From Pseudomonas congelans (GTDB lineage: Bacteria > Pseudomonadota > Gammaproteobacteria > Pseudomonadales > Pseudomonadaceae), in the NCBI RefSeq assembly GCF_900103225.1, contig NZ_FNJH01000005.1, positions 189,671 to 253,670 on the forward strand: DNA of 64,000 bases. Direction: 5' to 3'. The stretch's first letter is position 1. Each line of letters begins with the position of its first letter. Positions 1 to 7,911 of the stretch are shown here, one piece after another. The notes beneath the pieces are model-generated. The model was not told where the DNA came from. It was given only the letters and a program-made list of their open reading frames with translations, and did no database searches. A program made the translations under genes and the position numbers.

Positions 1-37
1 CACCCCGCCATCACCTTTATCGACGCAGGATTCCGTC

Positions 38-1396
38 ATGATTCGTATGCCTCTGGCAACCGCTAGTCTGTTGGCCATCGCTATCTCTCTCGCCGGTTGT
101 GGCGAAGGCAAGGACAAGGCTGCCGCCCCGGCACCCGCGCCAGCTGCTGCGCCGGCGGCGCCGGCTGTGACGCCTGCTGCCCCTGCTCCGGCAGCAGCCG
201 CCCAGACTGACGACGCGGCGGCCAAGGCGGTGGTCGCGAACTACGCCAACATGGTGTCCGCAGTATTCGACGATGCCGAGGCCGGTGCGAAAAAACTCAG
301 CACTGCCGTCGACGCTTTCCTCGCCAAGCCCAACGATGAAACCCTGAAAGCCGCCCGCGAGGCGTGGATCGCTGCGCGTGTGCCTTACATGCAGAGCGAA
401 GTGTTCCGCTTCGGCAACACCATCATCGACGACTGGGAAGGACAGGTTAATGCCTGGCCCCTGGACGAAGGTCTGATCGACTATGTGGCCAAGGATTACC
501 AGCACGCACTGGGCAACCCGGGCGCCACTGCCAACATCATCGCCAACACCGAAATTCAGGTCGGCGAAGACAAGGTCGACGTGAAGGAAATCACCTCAGA
601 AAAACTCGCCAGCCTGAACGAGCTGGGTGGTTCCGAGGCCAACGTTGCCACTGGCTACCACGCCATCGAATTCCTGCTCTGGGGCCAGGACCTGAACGGT
701 ACCGGTCCTGGCGCCGGCGCACGTCCGGCCAGCGATTACCTGGAAGGGGCTGGCGCAACCGGCGGCCACAATGACCGCCGCCGCGCCTACCTCAAGGCTG
801 TCACCGATCTGTTGGTCAGCGACCTTGAAGAAATGTCCGGTAACTGGAAAGCCGGCGTGCCCGACAACTACCGCGCGACCCTGGAAGCCGAATCAGGCGA
901 AAGCGGTCTGCGTAAAATGCTCTTCGGCATGGGCAGCCTGTCGCTGGGTGAACTGGCGGGCGAGCGCATGAAAGTCGCACTGGAAGCCAACTCCAGCGAA
1001 GACGAACACGACTGCTTCAGCGACAACACGCACAACTCGCACTTCTACAACGGCAAGGGCATTCGCAACGTTTATCTGGGCGAGTACACCCGCACCGACG
1101 GCAGCAAGGTCAGCGGGCCAAGCCTTTCGTCCCTGGTTGCCAAGGCAGACCCGGCCACCGACGCCACCTTGCGCGCCGACCTGGACGACACGCAGGCCAA
1201 GTTGCAGGTCATCGTCGATCATGCAAACAAGGGCGAGCATTTCGATCAGTTGATCGCTGCCGGCAACACGGCAGGCAATCAGGTGGTACGTGACGCTATC
1301 GCCGCGCTGGTCAAACAGACAGGTGCTATCGAACAGGCGGCTGGCAAGCTGGGCATAACCGATCTGAACCCGGACAACGCCGATCACGAGTTCTGA
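38..1396 (+). CDS. Imelysin-family (IcmP/IrpA-like) lipoprotein
   Basis: The 452-residue protein opens with a lipoprotein signal (lipobox LAGC, Cys21) and an Ala/Pro-rich linker to about residue 65, then an imelysin (peptidase M75) domain. The family motif GxHxxE is intact as G206-Y-H208-A-I-E211, and the WPLDEGLIDY block near residue 140 is typical of IrpA/IcmP proteins. Relatives are surface-exposed, iron-regulated metal-binding proteins; the P. aeruginosa IcmP protein was described as an insulin-cleaving metalloprotease. Protease activity here is not implied, and a role in iron handling is likelier. It heads a cluster with a di-heme cytochrome, a second imelysin and a DUF1513 protein. A GCAGGA ribosome site precedes the ATG. 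Its promoter lies outside the window. Confidence 0.9.
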   Translation: MIRMPLATASLLAIAISLAGCGEGKDKAAAPAPAPAAAPAAPAVTPAAPAPAAAAQTDDAAAKAVVANYANMVSAVFDDAEAGAKKLSTAVDAFLAKPNDETLKAAREAWIAARVPYMQSEVFRFGNTIIDDWEGQVNAWPLDEGLIDYVAKDYQHALGNPGATANIIANTEIQVGEDKVDVKEITSEKLASLNELGGSEANVATGYHAIEFLLWGQDLNGTGPGAGARPASDYLEGAGATGGHNDRRRAYLKAVTDLLVSDLEEMSGNWKAGVPDNYRATLEAESGESGLRKMLFGMGSLSLGELAGERMKVALEANSSEDEHDCFSDNTHNSHFYNGKGIRNVYLGEYTRTDGSKVSGPSLSSLVAKADPATDATLRADLDDTQAKLQVIVDHANKGEHFDQLIAAGNTAGNQVVRDAIAALVKQTGAIEQAAGKLGITDLNPDNADHEF

Positions 1397-1424
1397 TCAA
1401 CCGCGTTTGTTGCGATGACAATCA

Positions 1425-1455
1425 ATGCCGGTCAGTTCGCTGACCGGCATTTTTT
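1425..1455 (+). terminator. Rho-independent terminator after the imelysin gene
   Basis: A perfect 10-bp stem, ATGCCGGTCA / TGACCGGCAT, with a 6-nt loop is followed by TTTTT. It lies 29 bases after the imelysin stop and separates it from the convergent flavoprotein gene. Confidence 0.9.
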
Positions 1456-1527
1456 GTGTCTGATCGACAGGCATCGTTTTCAGCTGTGGTGCGCGCTGGC
1501 TCGCGACATGGACAAACTCCGCCAGCA

Positions 1528-2157
1528 TCAATACAACGTATCCGCAATACGTCCCGGCAACGCCTTGTCATAGGCCTCGCCGTCGATCTGCTCAGCCGAA
1601 ACCGCCTTGAGTATCTGCCCGGCAGTGGGCAGCGCGCTGCGTTCGATGTGCTGTGCCGGGTCCCACAAGCCAGACCTGATGGTCGCCCTGCTGCACTGGA
1701 AATACACGCTGGTCACGCAAATACGCAAGACAGACCTGGGCAACTGGCCCTTCACTGCGAAACGCGAGAGCAACTCGGGCTCAACCGATATCTGTGCGGT
1801 TCCGTTGACGCGCAGGGTTTCACCTACGCCGGGTATCAGAAACAGCAACGCAACGCGCGGATCGTTGACGATGTTGCGCAGCGTATCGATGCGGTTGTTG
1901 CCGCGTCGGTCAGGCAGATAAAGCGTCTTGCTGTCCTCGATATGCACCAGACCCGCCTGATCTCCCCGTGGAGAAGCATCGAGCCCGTCAGGACCGGCAG
2001 AGGCAAGCACGGCGAACGGTGCCTGCTCGATGAAAGGCCGGTAGACCTCGTGAATGTGGTCAACTTCCTTGATGAGCGAAGGAGGCGCGATCGGGCCATA
2101 GATCGCTTCCAGAGCCTGAATGGTGGTCACAAACGCGCTGTTGTCCGGGTTATTCAT
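1528..2157 (-). CDS. Pyridoxamine 5'-phosphate oxidase-family FMN protein
   Basis: This 209-residue soluble protein has the split-barrel flavoprotein fold of the PNPOx-like superfamily. The N-terminal half shows the family pattern APFAVLASAGPDGLDASPRGD (about residues 46-66), followed by LYLPDRRGNNRIDTLRNI and a VALLFLIPG strand, which normally form the FMN site. It most resembles the MSMEG_1061-type subgroup, proposed to use FMN or F420-like cofactors; the substrate is unknown. It stands alone on the minus strand, convergent with the imelysin gene, and interrupts an otherwise plus-strand iron cluster. The ATG at 2157 sits downstream of an AGATCATTC stretch with a weak ribosome site. Confidence 0.8.
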   Translation of the reverse strand: MNNPDNSAFVTTIQALEAIYGPIAPPSLIKEVDHIHEVYRPFIEQAPFAVLASAGPDGLDASPRGDQAGLVHIEDSKTLYLPDRRGNNRIDTLRNIVNDPRVALLFLIPGVGETLRVNGTAQISVEPELLSRFAVKGQLPRSVLRICVTSVYFQCSRATIRSGLWDPAQHIERSALPTAGQILKAVSAEQIDGEAYDKALPGRIADTLY

Positions 2158-2383
2158 TGAATGATCTCTGCTGGCCGTTGGTGTATGAATGCTGCCAGCG
2201 TCATGTGACTGATCGTGTGAAGCAGCCTTCGCAGCATAGGCAAAAACATCAGGACCCGACCAGCGTCAAAGATTCGTAACAACACATTGCGCAAGACGCC
2301 GCAAACGATAATCCCTCTTATTCAAACCGCCCGAGGCTGATAAGCTTGCACGCCCCGATTTTTCGCCCCGTTGCAGGATGTCT

Positions 2384-3811
2384 ATGAGTACGCGGCTCCG
2401 TCTATCACTTGCCTTGCTCACGACCCTGGTCCTGAGCGCATGCGATGACGCCCCGCGTTTCACGCATGCCGAGCCGGGAGAAGCCTTGTCCGGAGGCAGC
2501 GCCACCGTCAGGAAAAGCGACCAGAATGCCTTCTCCCTACCCTCGGCCAATCTGTCCCCGGTGCGGCGGCTGGACTTCAGCGTCGGCAACAGCTTTTTCC
2601 GCAGCCCGTGGGTGATTGCGCCGTCGACCACCACGGCTCGCGACGGACTCGGCCCACTGTTCAACACCAATGCCTGCCAGAACTGCCACATCAAGGACGG
2701 CCGCGGTCATCCGCCAGAGGCTGGCGACAGCAATGCAGTGTCGATGCTGGTCAGGCTGTCGATTCCCGATGACCCGGCGTACGCCGACCTTGTAAAGCGC
2801 AACGGCGTACTGCCGGAGCCGGTTTACGGCGGGCAATTGCAGGACATGTCGAACCCGGGCGTAGCGCCCGAGGGCAAGGTGCGGGTCGAGTACGATGCGC
2901 TGACGGTCGAATTTCGCGATGGCACGGCAGTCGAGCTGCGCCAGCCGACCCTCAGGATCACCCAACTGGGCTACGGCCCCATGCACCCCGATACTCACAT
3001 CTCGGCTCGCGTGGCACCGCCAATGATCGGCCTGGGCTTGCTCGAGGCGATTGCCGATGAAGCCATCCTTGCCAATGCCGACCCTGATGGCAAGAACGCC
3101 GATGGCATCTCGGGACGTCCCAACTGGGTCTGGGATGATGCTCGGCAAAAAGTGGTGATGGGCAGGTTTGGCTGGAAAGCCGGACAGCCGAACCTCAACC
3201 AGCAGAACGTGCACGCCTTTTCCGGCGACATGGGGCTGACCACCAGCCTGCGCCCTTTCGATGACTGCACGCCGGCCCAGACCGATTGCCTGGCCGCGCC
3301 CAATGGCAATGGCCCGGATGGCGAACCGGAAGTCAGCGACAATATCCTGCGCCTGGTGGAGTTCTACACCCGCAACCTGGGTGTTCCGGCGCGCCGCAAG
3401 GTCGATGATCCGCAGGTGCTGGCAGGCAAGAACCTGTTTTTCCAGGCGGGCTGCCAGCAATGCCACACCCCCTCTTTCAAAACCCGTAGCGACGCCGCCG
3501 AACCCGAGCTGGCTAATCAGGAGATTCGCCCGTACAGCGACTTGCTGCTGCACGACATGGGTCAAGGGCTGGCCGATAACCGTACCGAGTTCCAGGCCAC
3601 CGGACGTGAGTGGCGCACCCCGCCCTTGTGGGGGCTGGGCCTGACCGGCACGGTAAGCGGACACACCCAACTGTTGCACGACGGTCGCGCGCGTAATGTG
3701 CTTGAGGCGATACTGTGGCACGGCGGCGAAGCCCAGGCGGCGCAGCGCCAGGTTCTGGCTTTTGACGCACAGCAACGTGAAGCACTGTTGGCCTTTCTGA
3801 ATTCGTTATGA
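2384..3811 (+). CDS. Di-heme c-type cytochrome lipoprotein (DUF1111, thiol oxidoreductase-like)
   Basis: About 475 residues with a lipoprotein signal (lipobox LSAC). Two CxxCH haem c sites are visible, C98-x-x-C101-H102 and C357-x-x-C360-H361, as in the DUF1111 'di-heme oxidoreductase' family, which is distantly related to MauG/CcpA peroxidases. It should act in the periplasm as an electron carrier or oxidase. Placement between two imelysin proteins matches the order known in other pseudomonads, where the set is iron-responsive, so a redox role in iron uptake is the likely context. I chose ATG 2384 because AGGA lies 5 nt upstream; an ATG at 2378 is in frame but overlaps that site. It is separated from the next gene by 61 bases. 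Confidence 0.88.
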   Translation: MSTRLRLSLALLTTLVLSACDDAPRFTHAEPGEALSGGSATVRKSDQNAFSLPSANLSPVRRLDFSVGNSFFRSPWVIAPSTTTARDGLGPLFNTNACQNCHIKDGRGHPPEAGDSNAVSMLVRLSIPDDPAYADLVKRNGVLPEPVYGGQLQDMSNPGVAPEGKVRVEYDALTVEFRDGTAVELRQPTLRITQLGYGPMHPDTHISARVAPPMIGLGLLEAIADEAILANADPDGKNADGISGRPNWVWDDARQKVVMGRFGWKAGQPNLNQQNVHAFSGDMGLTTSLRPFDDCTPAQTDCLAAPNGNGPDGEPEVSDNILRLVEFYTRNLGVPARRKVDDPQVLAGKNLFFQAGCQQCHTPSFKTRSDAAEPELANQEIRPYSDLLLHDMGQGLADNRTEFQATGREWRTPPLWGLGLTGTVSGHTQLLHDGRARNVLEAILWHGGEAQAAQRQVLAFDAQQREALLAFLNSL

Positions 3812-3872
3812 TTGCGCCCATTGCAGAATCTCCCTGTTCAAACATCTTCCTTTCAGAAATAAGGAGCCGGAC

Positions 3873-4937
3873 ATGTTCCGACCCAAGTTGTTGCTGACCA
3901 GCCTTGCGGCACTTGCCTTGGGTGCCTGCTCGCCATCCGACCCTCAGGCGGTGACGTCCGCAGCGATTGCCAAACAGGTCATCCTGCCGACCTACAGCCG
4001 CTGGGTGGAGGCCGATCGTCAGTTGGCAGCCAGCGCATTGGCGTTCTGCCAGGGCAAGACTGATCTGGCCGCCGCCCGCGCCGACTTTCTGAAAGCACAG
4101 AAAACCTGGGCCGAATTGCAACCGCTGTTGATCGGCCCTCTGGCCGAAGGCAATCGCGCCTGGCAAATACAGTTCTGGCCAGACAAGAAGAATCTGGTTG
4201 GCCGTCAGGTCGAGCAACTGGTAACCGCCCAACCACAGATCACCGCCCAGGAACTGTCCAAGGCCAGTGTCGTGGTGCAGGGTTTGTCCGCCTACGAATA
4301 CATCCTCTTCGACGCCGACATCGACATGGCCAATGCCGAGCAGAAAGCACGCTATTGCCCGCTGCTGATGGCCATCGGTGAACGCCAGAAACAACTGGCT
4401 GAAGAAATCCTCAACAGCTGGAACAGCACCGACGGCATGCTCGCGCAATTGAGCAAGTTTCCCAATCAGCGCTACGCCGACTCTCACGAAGCCATTGCCG
4501 AATTGCTGCGGGTTCAGGTCACCGCCCTGGACAGCCTGAAGAAGAAGCTTGGCACGCCACTGGGTCGTCAGAGCAAGGGCCAGCCGCAGCCCTTCCAGGC
4601 AGATGCCTGGCGCAGCAAGTCGTCGCTCAGCAGCCTGGAAGCCAGCCTGATCAGCGCCGAGACGGTGTGGACCGGTGTCGACAACAAGGGCCTGCGCAGC
4701 CTGCTGCCCGCCGAGCAGAAACCGCTGGCCGACAAAATCGATGCCGCCTACGCTAACAGCCGAAAGCTGCTGTCGGAACTCAAACCGCCACTCGCCGACC
4801 TGCTGGCCACGGATGCAGGACGCCAGCAACTCAATGCGTTTTACGACAGCCTGAATGCCGTGCACCGCCTGCACGAAGGCGAGCTGGCCAAGGCCCTCGG
4901 CATTCAGTTGGGTTTCAACGCCAACGACGGCGATTGA
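3873..4937 (+). CDS. Second imelysin-family lipoprotein, metal motif altered
   Basis: A 354-residue lipoprotein (lipobox LGAC, Cys19) whose body is an imelysin domain, clearly shorter than the first imelysin in the window. At the GxHxxE position it reads G137-L-S139-A-Y-E142, so the motif histidine is Ser while the Glu is kept. This suggests a non-catalytic, divergent member that binds its ligand differently. AAGGAG lies 7 nt before the ATG. It follows the di-heme gene closely and precedes the DUF1513 gene by 16 bases, so the three are probably one operon. The likely role is a periplasmic partner of the di-heme cytochrome in iron acquisition; this is inferred from context. Confidence 0.85.
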   Translation: MFRPKLLLTSLAALALGACSPSDPQAVTSAAIAKQVILPTYSRWVEADRQLAASALAFCQGKTDLAAARADFLKAQKTWAELQPLLIGPLAEGNRAWQIQFWPDKKNLVGRQVEQLVTAQPQITAQELSKASVVVQGLSAYEYILFDADIDMANAEQKARYCPLLMAIGERQKQLAEEILNSWNSTDGMLAQLSKFPNQRYADSHEAIAELLRVQVTALDSLKKKLGTPLGRQSKGQPQPFQADAWRSKSSLSSLEASLISAETVWTGVDNKGLRSLLPAEQKPLADKIDAAYANSRKLLSELKPPLADLLATDAGRQQLNAFYDSLNAVHRLHEGELAKALGIQLGFNANDGD

Positions 4938-4953
4938 TCAAGAGGTACATGTG

Positions 4954-6060
4954 ATGTTGCGACGTCAGGCCATGGCGCTCGGCAGTCTTCTGCTCAGCGC
5001 CTGCACGCTGGGTGGCTGGACCCTGTTCAGGCAAAAAGACACACGCCCCTTGTTGCTTTCGGCTCGCGACGATGGCGACGGCAAGCACTATGCGGTGGGT
5101 TTCAAGCTCGACGGAACGCAGGTATTCGCGACCCGGGTGGGCCAGCGCTGCCACGACATCATCAATCATCCAGACCTGCCACTTGCGGTGTTCATCGCAC
5201 GTCGCCCAGGTACTGAAAGCTACCTGATCGACCTGCGTGATGGTCGTTTGCTGCAAACCATCGTTTCGCAGCCTGACCGCCACTTCTACGGACATGCAGT
5301 GATTCATCGCGACGGCGAATGGCTGTATGCGACGGAAAATGATACCCGTGATCCAGGGCGCGGTTTATTGGGTGTCTACCGCTTCGTCGACGAGCGACTG
5401 GTGCACTCGGCCGAGATCTCTACGCATGGCATCGGTCCGCATCAGGTCTCCTGGATGCCGGACGGGGAAACGCTGGTAGTCGCCAACGGTGGCATCCGCA
5501 CTGAAGCGGAAAGCCGGGTAGAGATGAACCTCGATGCCATGCAACCCAGCCTGGTCATCATGCAGCGTGACGGTACCTTGCTCAGCAAGGAAACGCTTTC
5601 CCAGCAGATGAACAGCGTCCGCCACATGGGCATCGCCAGCGATGGCACCATCGTTGCGGGTCAACAGTTCATGGGCGACAGTCACGAGTTGGCCGAACTG
5701 CTGGCAATCAAACGTCCAGGCCAGCCATTCCAGGCGTTTCCAGTGGCAGAAGAGCAATTACGCGCTATGGCTCACTACACCGCCAGCGTCGCAGTACACA
5801 GTGACCTGCGACTGGTGGCCCTGACGGCACCACGCGGCAACCGCTTCTTTATCTGGGATCTGGACAGTGGCGTGCTGAAACTGGATGCGCCGTTGCCGGA
5901 CTGTGCGGGAGTGGGGGCTGTCGCCGACGGCTTCGTCGTGACCTCAGGCCAGGGACGCTGCCGCTTCTATGACTGTCGCAAGGCGCAACTACTGGCCCAG
6001 CCTTTGGACCTGCCAGCCGGGTTGTGGGACAACCATCTTCATCTGGCTCAAGTGGGTTAG
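4954..6060 (+). CDS. DUF1513 family exported protein
   Basis: A 368-residue protein with a signal-like start (RRQAMALGSLLLSAC). The twin Arg plus hydrophobic stretch could be a Tat or lipoprotein signal. The rest reads as repeated beta-strand blades (for example IGPHQVSWMPDGETLVVANGG and VRHMGIASDGTIVAGQQ), consistent with a beta-propeller as predicted for DUF1513. Function is unknown. It is the last gene of the di-heme/imelysin operon, starting 16 bases after the imelysin stop, so it probably serves the same periplasmic iron-related process. ATG 4954 is preferred because AGAGG lies 8 nt upstream; GTG 4951 is an in-frame alternative. Confidence 0.8.
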   Translation: MLRRQAMALGSLLLSACTLGGWTLFRQKDTRPLLLSARDDGDGKHYAVGFKLDGTQVFATRVGQRCHDIINHPDLPLAVFIARRPGTESYLIDLRDGRLLQTIVSQPDRHFYGHAVIHRDGEWLYATENDTRDPGRGLLGVYRFVDERLVHSAEISTHGIGPHQVSWMPDGETLVVANGGIRTEAESRVEMNLDAMQPSLVIMQRDGTLLSKETLSQQMNSVRHMGIASDGTIVAGQQFMGDSHELAELLAIKRPGQPFQAFPVAEEQLRAMAHYTASVAVHSDLRLVALTAPRGNRFFIWDLDSGVLKLDAPLPDCAGVGAVADGFVVTSGQGRCRFYDCRKAQLLAQPLDLPAGLWDNHLHLAQVG

Positions 6061-6079
6061 GTGCAGGGCGCTGAGGGCT

Positions 6080-6307
6080 TCAGTTTTTGACGCCGGTACC
6101 CTGCGCCAGGCTGTACATGAACAGCAACAGATCGTGGTCCGGTTGCACATTCACCAGACTCTTCGCCACGCGTGGCTGCGGACAATGGCCCTCGCCGTGC
6201 TGCGTGGTGAGTATGCGGGTAGACGGTTGTTCAAGCGCCGCCACGGCGACGGTCGCAACTGCCAGTGCACCGAAGATAAACAGACCTCTTGCCATTTCTA
6301 GCTTCAT
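6080..6307 (-). CDS. Small exported protein downstream of inaA
   Basis: A 75-residue protein with a clear hydrophobic N-terminal segment (GLFIFGALAVATVAVAA, about residues 8-24) that looks like a Sec signal or single anchor, followed by about 50 polar residues with one Cys. I recognise no domain. Its ATG overlaps the inaA stop as ATGA, so it is translationally coupled to the kinase gene. A small gene occupies the same position next to inaA in P. aeruginosa, as far as I recall. An internal ATG at 6295 would also keep the signal. It converges on the DUF1513 gene with only 19 bases between them. Its role is unknown; an envelope location is inferred. Confidence 0.7.
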   Translation of the reverse strand: MKLEMARGLFIFGALAVATVAVAALEQPSTRILTTQHGEGHCPQPRVAKSLVNVQPDHDLLLFMYSLAQGTGVKN

Positions 6308-7026
6308 GACTCTAAACCTTTGATAGAGCTGCCAAACGCTGCTTGGTAAAAGTAGATCAACTTCTGCCAGTCTGCAGCGCTGAATGACGAATGGCGTCGT
6401 AGCTGTTTCATATCGTGCTGGGCGGCACCTTGAGCGGTAAGGCGACGACGGCCCTTCTCCAGGTCGAGCAAGGCGACCTCGACATTGGCGTCCGGCCCTT
6501 CCCCTGTGACCCGCACAAAAATATGCTTGATGTACAGACAGCTGTGCTGCCAGCGGCCCAGGTGCATGCGGGCCAGCGTGGCTGCCACTTCCTTGAGCAT
6601 GCGCTCATAGAACAGCTCGCCATGGCGCTCGCGCCCTCCGGCAGCCTGCCACTTTTCAATTTCCTCGAAGCCTTCCAGCGCCACGGTGACCAGCAACGCC
6701 CGCCAGGCGTTGTCCTCGCCCCGTTCGGCTCCGCAAAACACCACTTCAGGCACTACGACGCCAAGCTTGCGAAGACCTTCAAGCGCCTCACGCTCGCGCA
6801 GCACGGTGGGTCGGCCCAGCGGGTGCAGCAGGCTGCGGTAGATGTGGCCTGTCTGGCGTTTGGCATACAGGGTCTGCCCATCGTCCATGACCAGCCGCTG
6901 CACACCACTCTCTCCACCACGGCGCACATTGGGTTCTTCAACCCACTCGCCATGCTGGCTCCAGAACTGATCGAACTCATTCTGGATCGGGTTCACAACT
7001 GGTTCTTTCACGGACTGCAAACCCAT
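6304..7026 (-). CDS. inaA: InaA-type lipopolysaccharide kinase family protein
   Basis: About 240 residues with the WaaP/InaA (RIO-like) kinase fold: a Lys-containing strand (LYAKRQTGHIYRS), the E of LREREALEGL, the HSCLYIKHIFV block in the catalytic-loop position, and the metal-binding Asp of VALLDLEKGRRR. Members phosphorylate lipopolysaccharide core sugars or related envelope targets; the substrate here is not known. It follows the methyltransferase by 4 bases and overlaps the small exported gene, so the three form one operon, likely under ColR (see the box at 7780). I chose ATG 7026 for its AAAGG ribosome site; ATG 7050, inside the upstream gene, is an alternative. Confidence 0.85.
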   Translation of the reverse strand: MGLQSVKEPVVNPIQNEFDQFWSQHGEWVEEPNVRRGGESGVQRLVMDDGQTLYAKRQTGHIYRSLLHPLGRPTVLREREALEGLRKLGVVVPEVVFCGAERGEDNAWRALLVTVALEGFEEIEKWQAAGGRERHGELFYERMLKEVAATLARMHLGRWQHSCLYIKHIFVRVTGEGPDANVEVALLDLEKGRRRLTAQGAAQHDMKQLRRHSSFSAADWQKLIYFYQAAFGSSIKGLES

Positions 7027-7030
7027 CTTT

Positions 7031-7711
7031 TTACCTTTTACGTAGGACATAGACTCGCCACATGGCGTACATGGGCAGGAAATCCATGCGGTTCTGAATG
7101 CGAAATCCTGCCTGCTCAAATTCGGTTTCTGCGGTAACAACAGGTAACACAAAGCGATTCTGGTAACTTTCCCGCCCATTTTTTTGCTGGCGCTTGTTCT
7201 CCAGGCGCGCACGCTTCCATGCCTTGAAATTGCCATCAACCCAGAGGGAGACGATCACGCTGTCACGGGTCACGCGCTGAAACTCGCGCAATAGAGCCAT
7301 CCGGTCGCTGGACTGACCGACATGGTGCAACAAGCGCATGCAGAAAATGCTGTCTACTGCGTTATCAGGCAGGTCGATGGCAAAGGCAGATGTCTGCAAG
7401 GGTTGTACCCTTTTCACAACGTCTGCCGGCTGCGAGGCACAGGCGGTACTGAGCATGTCTGCGGAGTTATCGGCACCGATGATCGAGCGGTTCGGCTTCT
7501 CGGCCAATAACGGCCAGAAGCGTCCCGCACCACAAGGCAGGTCCAGCACCAGGCCCGGGTCCCCGGCCATGTGCAGAGCCTTTCTCGCCAACTGTTCATC
7601 GCGATGATGCGACAGCTTGCGCCAGATACCGTCCTGATGCTTTTCCAGGTACTGGCGGGCGTGTGTCTTGTCGTACTTTCGGGAAAACTCGAGTTCGATG
7701 CGATCGCTCAT
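7031..7711 (-). CDS. Class I SAM-dependent methyltransferase
   Basis: A 226-residue protein with the SAM-binding motif I as VLDLPCGAGRFWPLLA (about residues 54-69), the acidic motif II IGADNSADML, and a post-I region VDSIFCMRLLHHVG. This is a Methyltransf_11/25-type fold. Its neighbours (LPS kinase family, ColRS) suggest it modifies a lipopolysaccharide or other envelope component; in P. aeruginosa the equivalent gene beside colS has been linked to LPS modification (WarB, from memory). ATG 7711 has AGGAG at good spacing; the reading frame stays open upstream but without a ribosome site. It is the first gene of the operon with inaA. Confidence 0.85.
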   Translation of the reverse strand: MSDRIELEFSRKYDKTHARQYLEKHQDGIWRKLSHHRDEQLARKALHMAGDPGLVLDLPCGAGRFWPLLAEKPNRSIIGADNSADMLSTACASQPADVVKRVQPLQTSAFAIDLPDNAVDSIFCMRLLHHVGQSSDRMALLREFQRVTRDSVIVSLWVDGNFKAWKRARLENKRQQKNGRESYQNRFVLPVVTAETEFEQAGFRIQNRMDFLPMYAMWRVYVLRKR

Positions 7712-7779
7712 GAGAGCTGCTCCTGATGTTGATGGGGGCCAAACTAAAGGCACCGCCGTCACCGTCAGGTCATCTGAAT

Positions 7780-7795
7780 GTGAAAAAAATGTTAC
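7780..7795 (-). promoter_or_regulatory. Candidate ColR binding site upstream of the methyltransferase-inaA operon
   Basis: On the minus strand this 16-mer reads GTAACATTTTTTTCAC. The ColR consensus described in P. putida (recalled as YYNASNNYTTTTTCAC) is matched at every fixed position except the first. It lies about 70 bases before the methyltransferase start. Confidence 0.6.
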
Positions 7796-7911
7796 GTTTC
7801 CACATCAGGTGTTTCGAGATTTTACAGAGAGTTAGAGACGGTGTGCGGCTAATCGACGAAGTGCAGTCGATTGGCCGCTACACACTGAGGCCGCTCTACT
7901 CGAAAGGAAGG

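Noticed and set aside
120..200. GC-rich low-complexity stretch (Ala/Pro codons) that looks like a tandem repeat
   Set aside because: It is an ordinary Ala/Pro linker after a lipoprotein signal and has no repeat unit of constant length.
2307..2323. Fur-box-like GATAATCCCTCTTATTC before the di-heme gene
   Set aside because: Only about 10 of 19 bases match the Fur consensus. Iron control is plausible from context, but the site is too weak to list.
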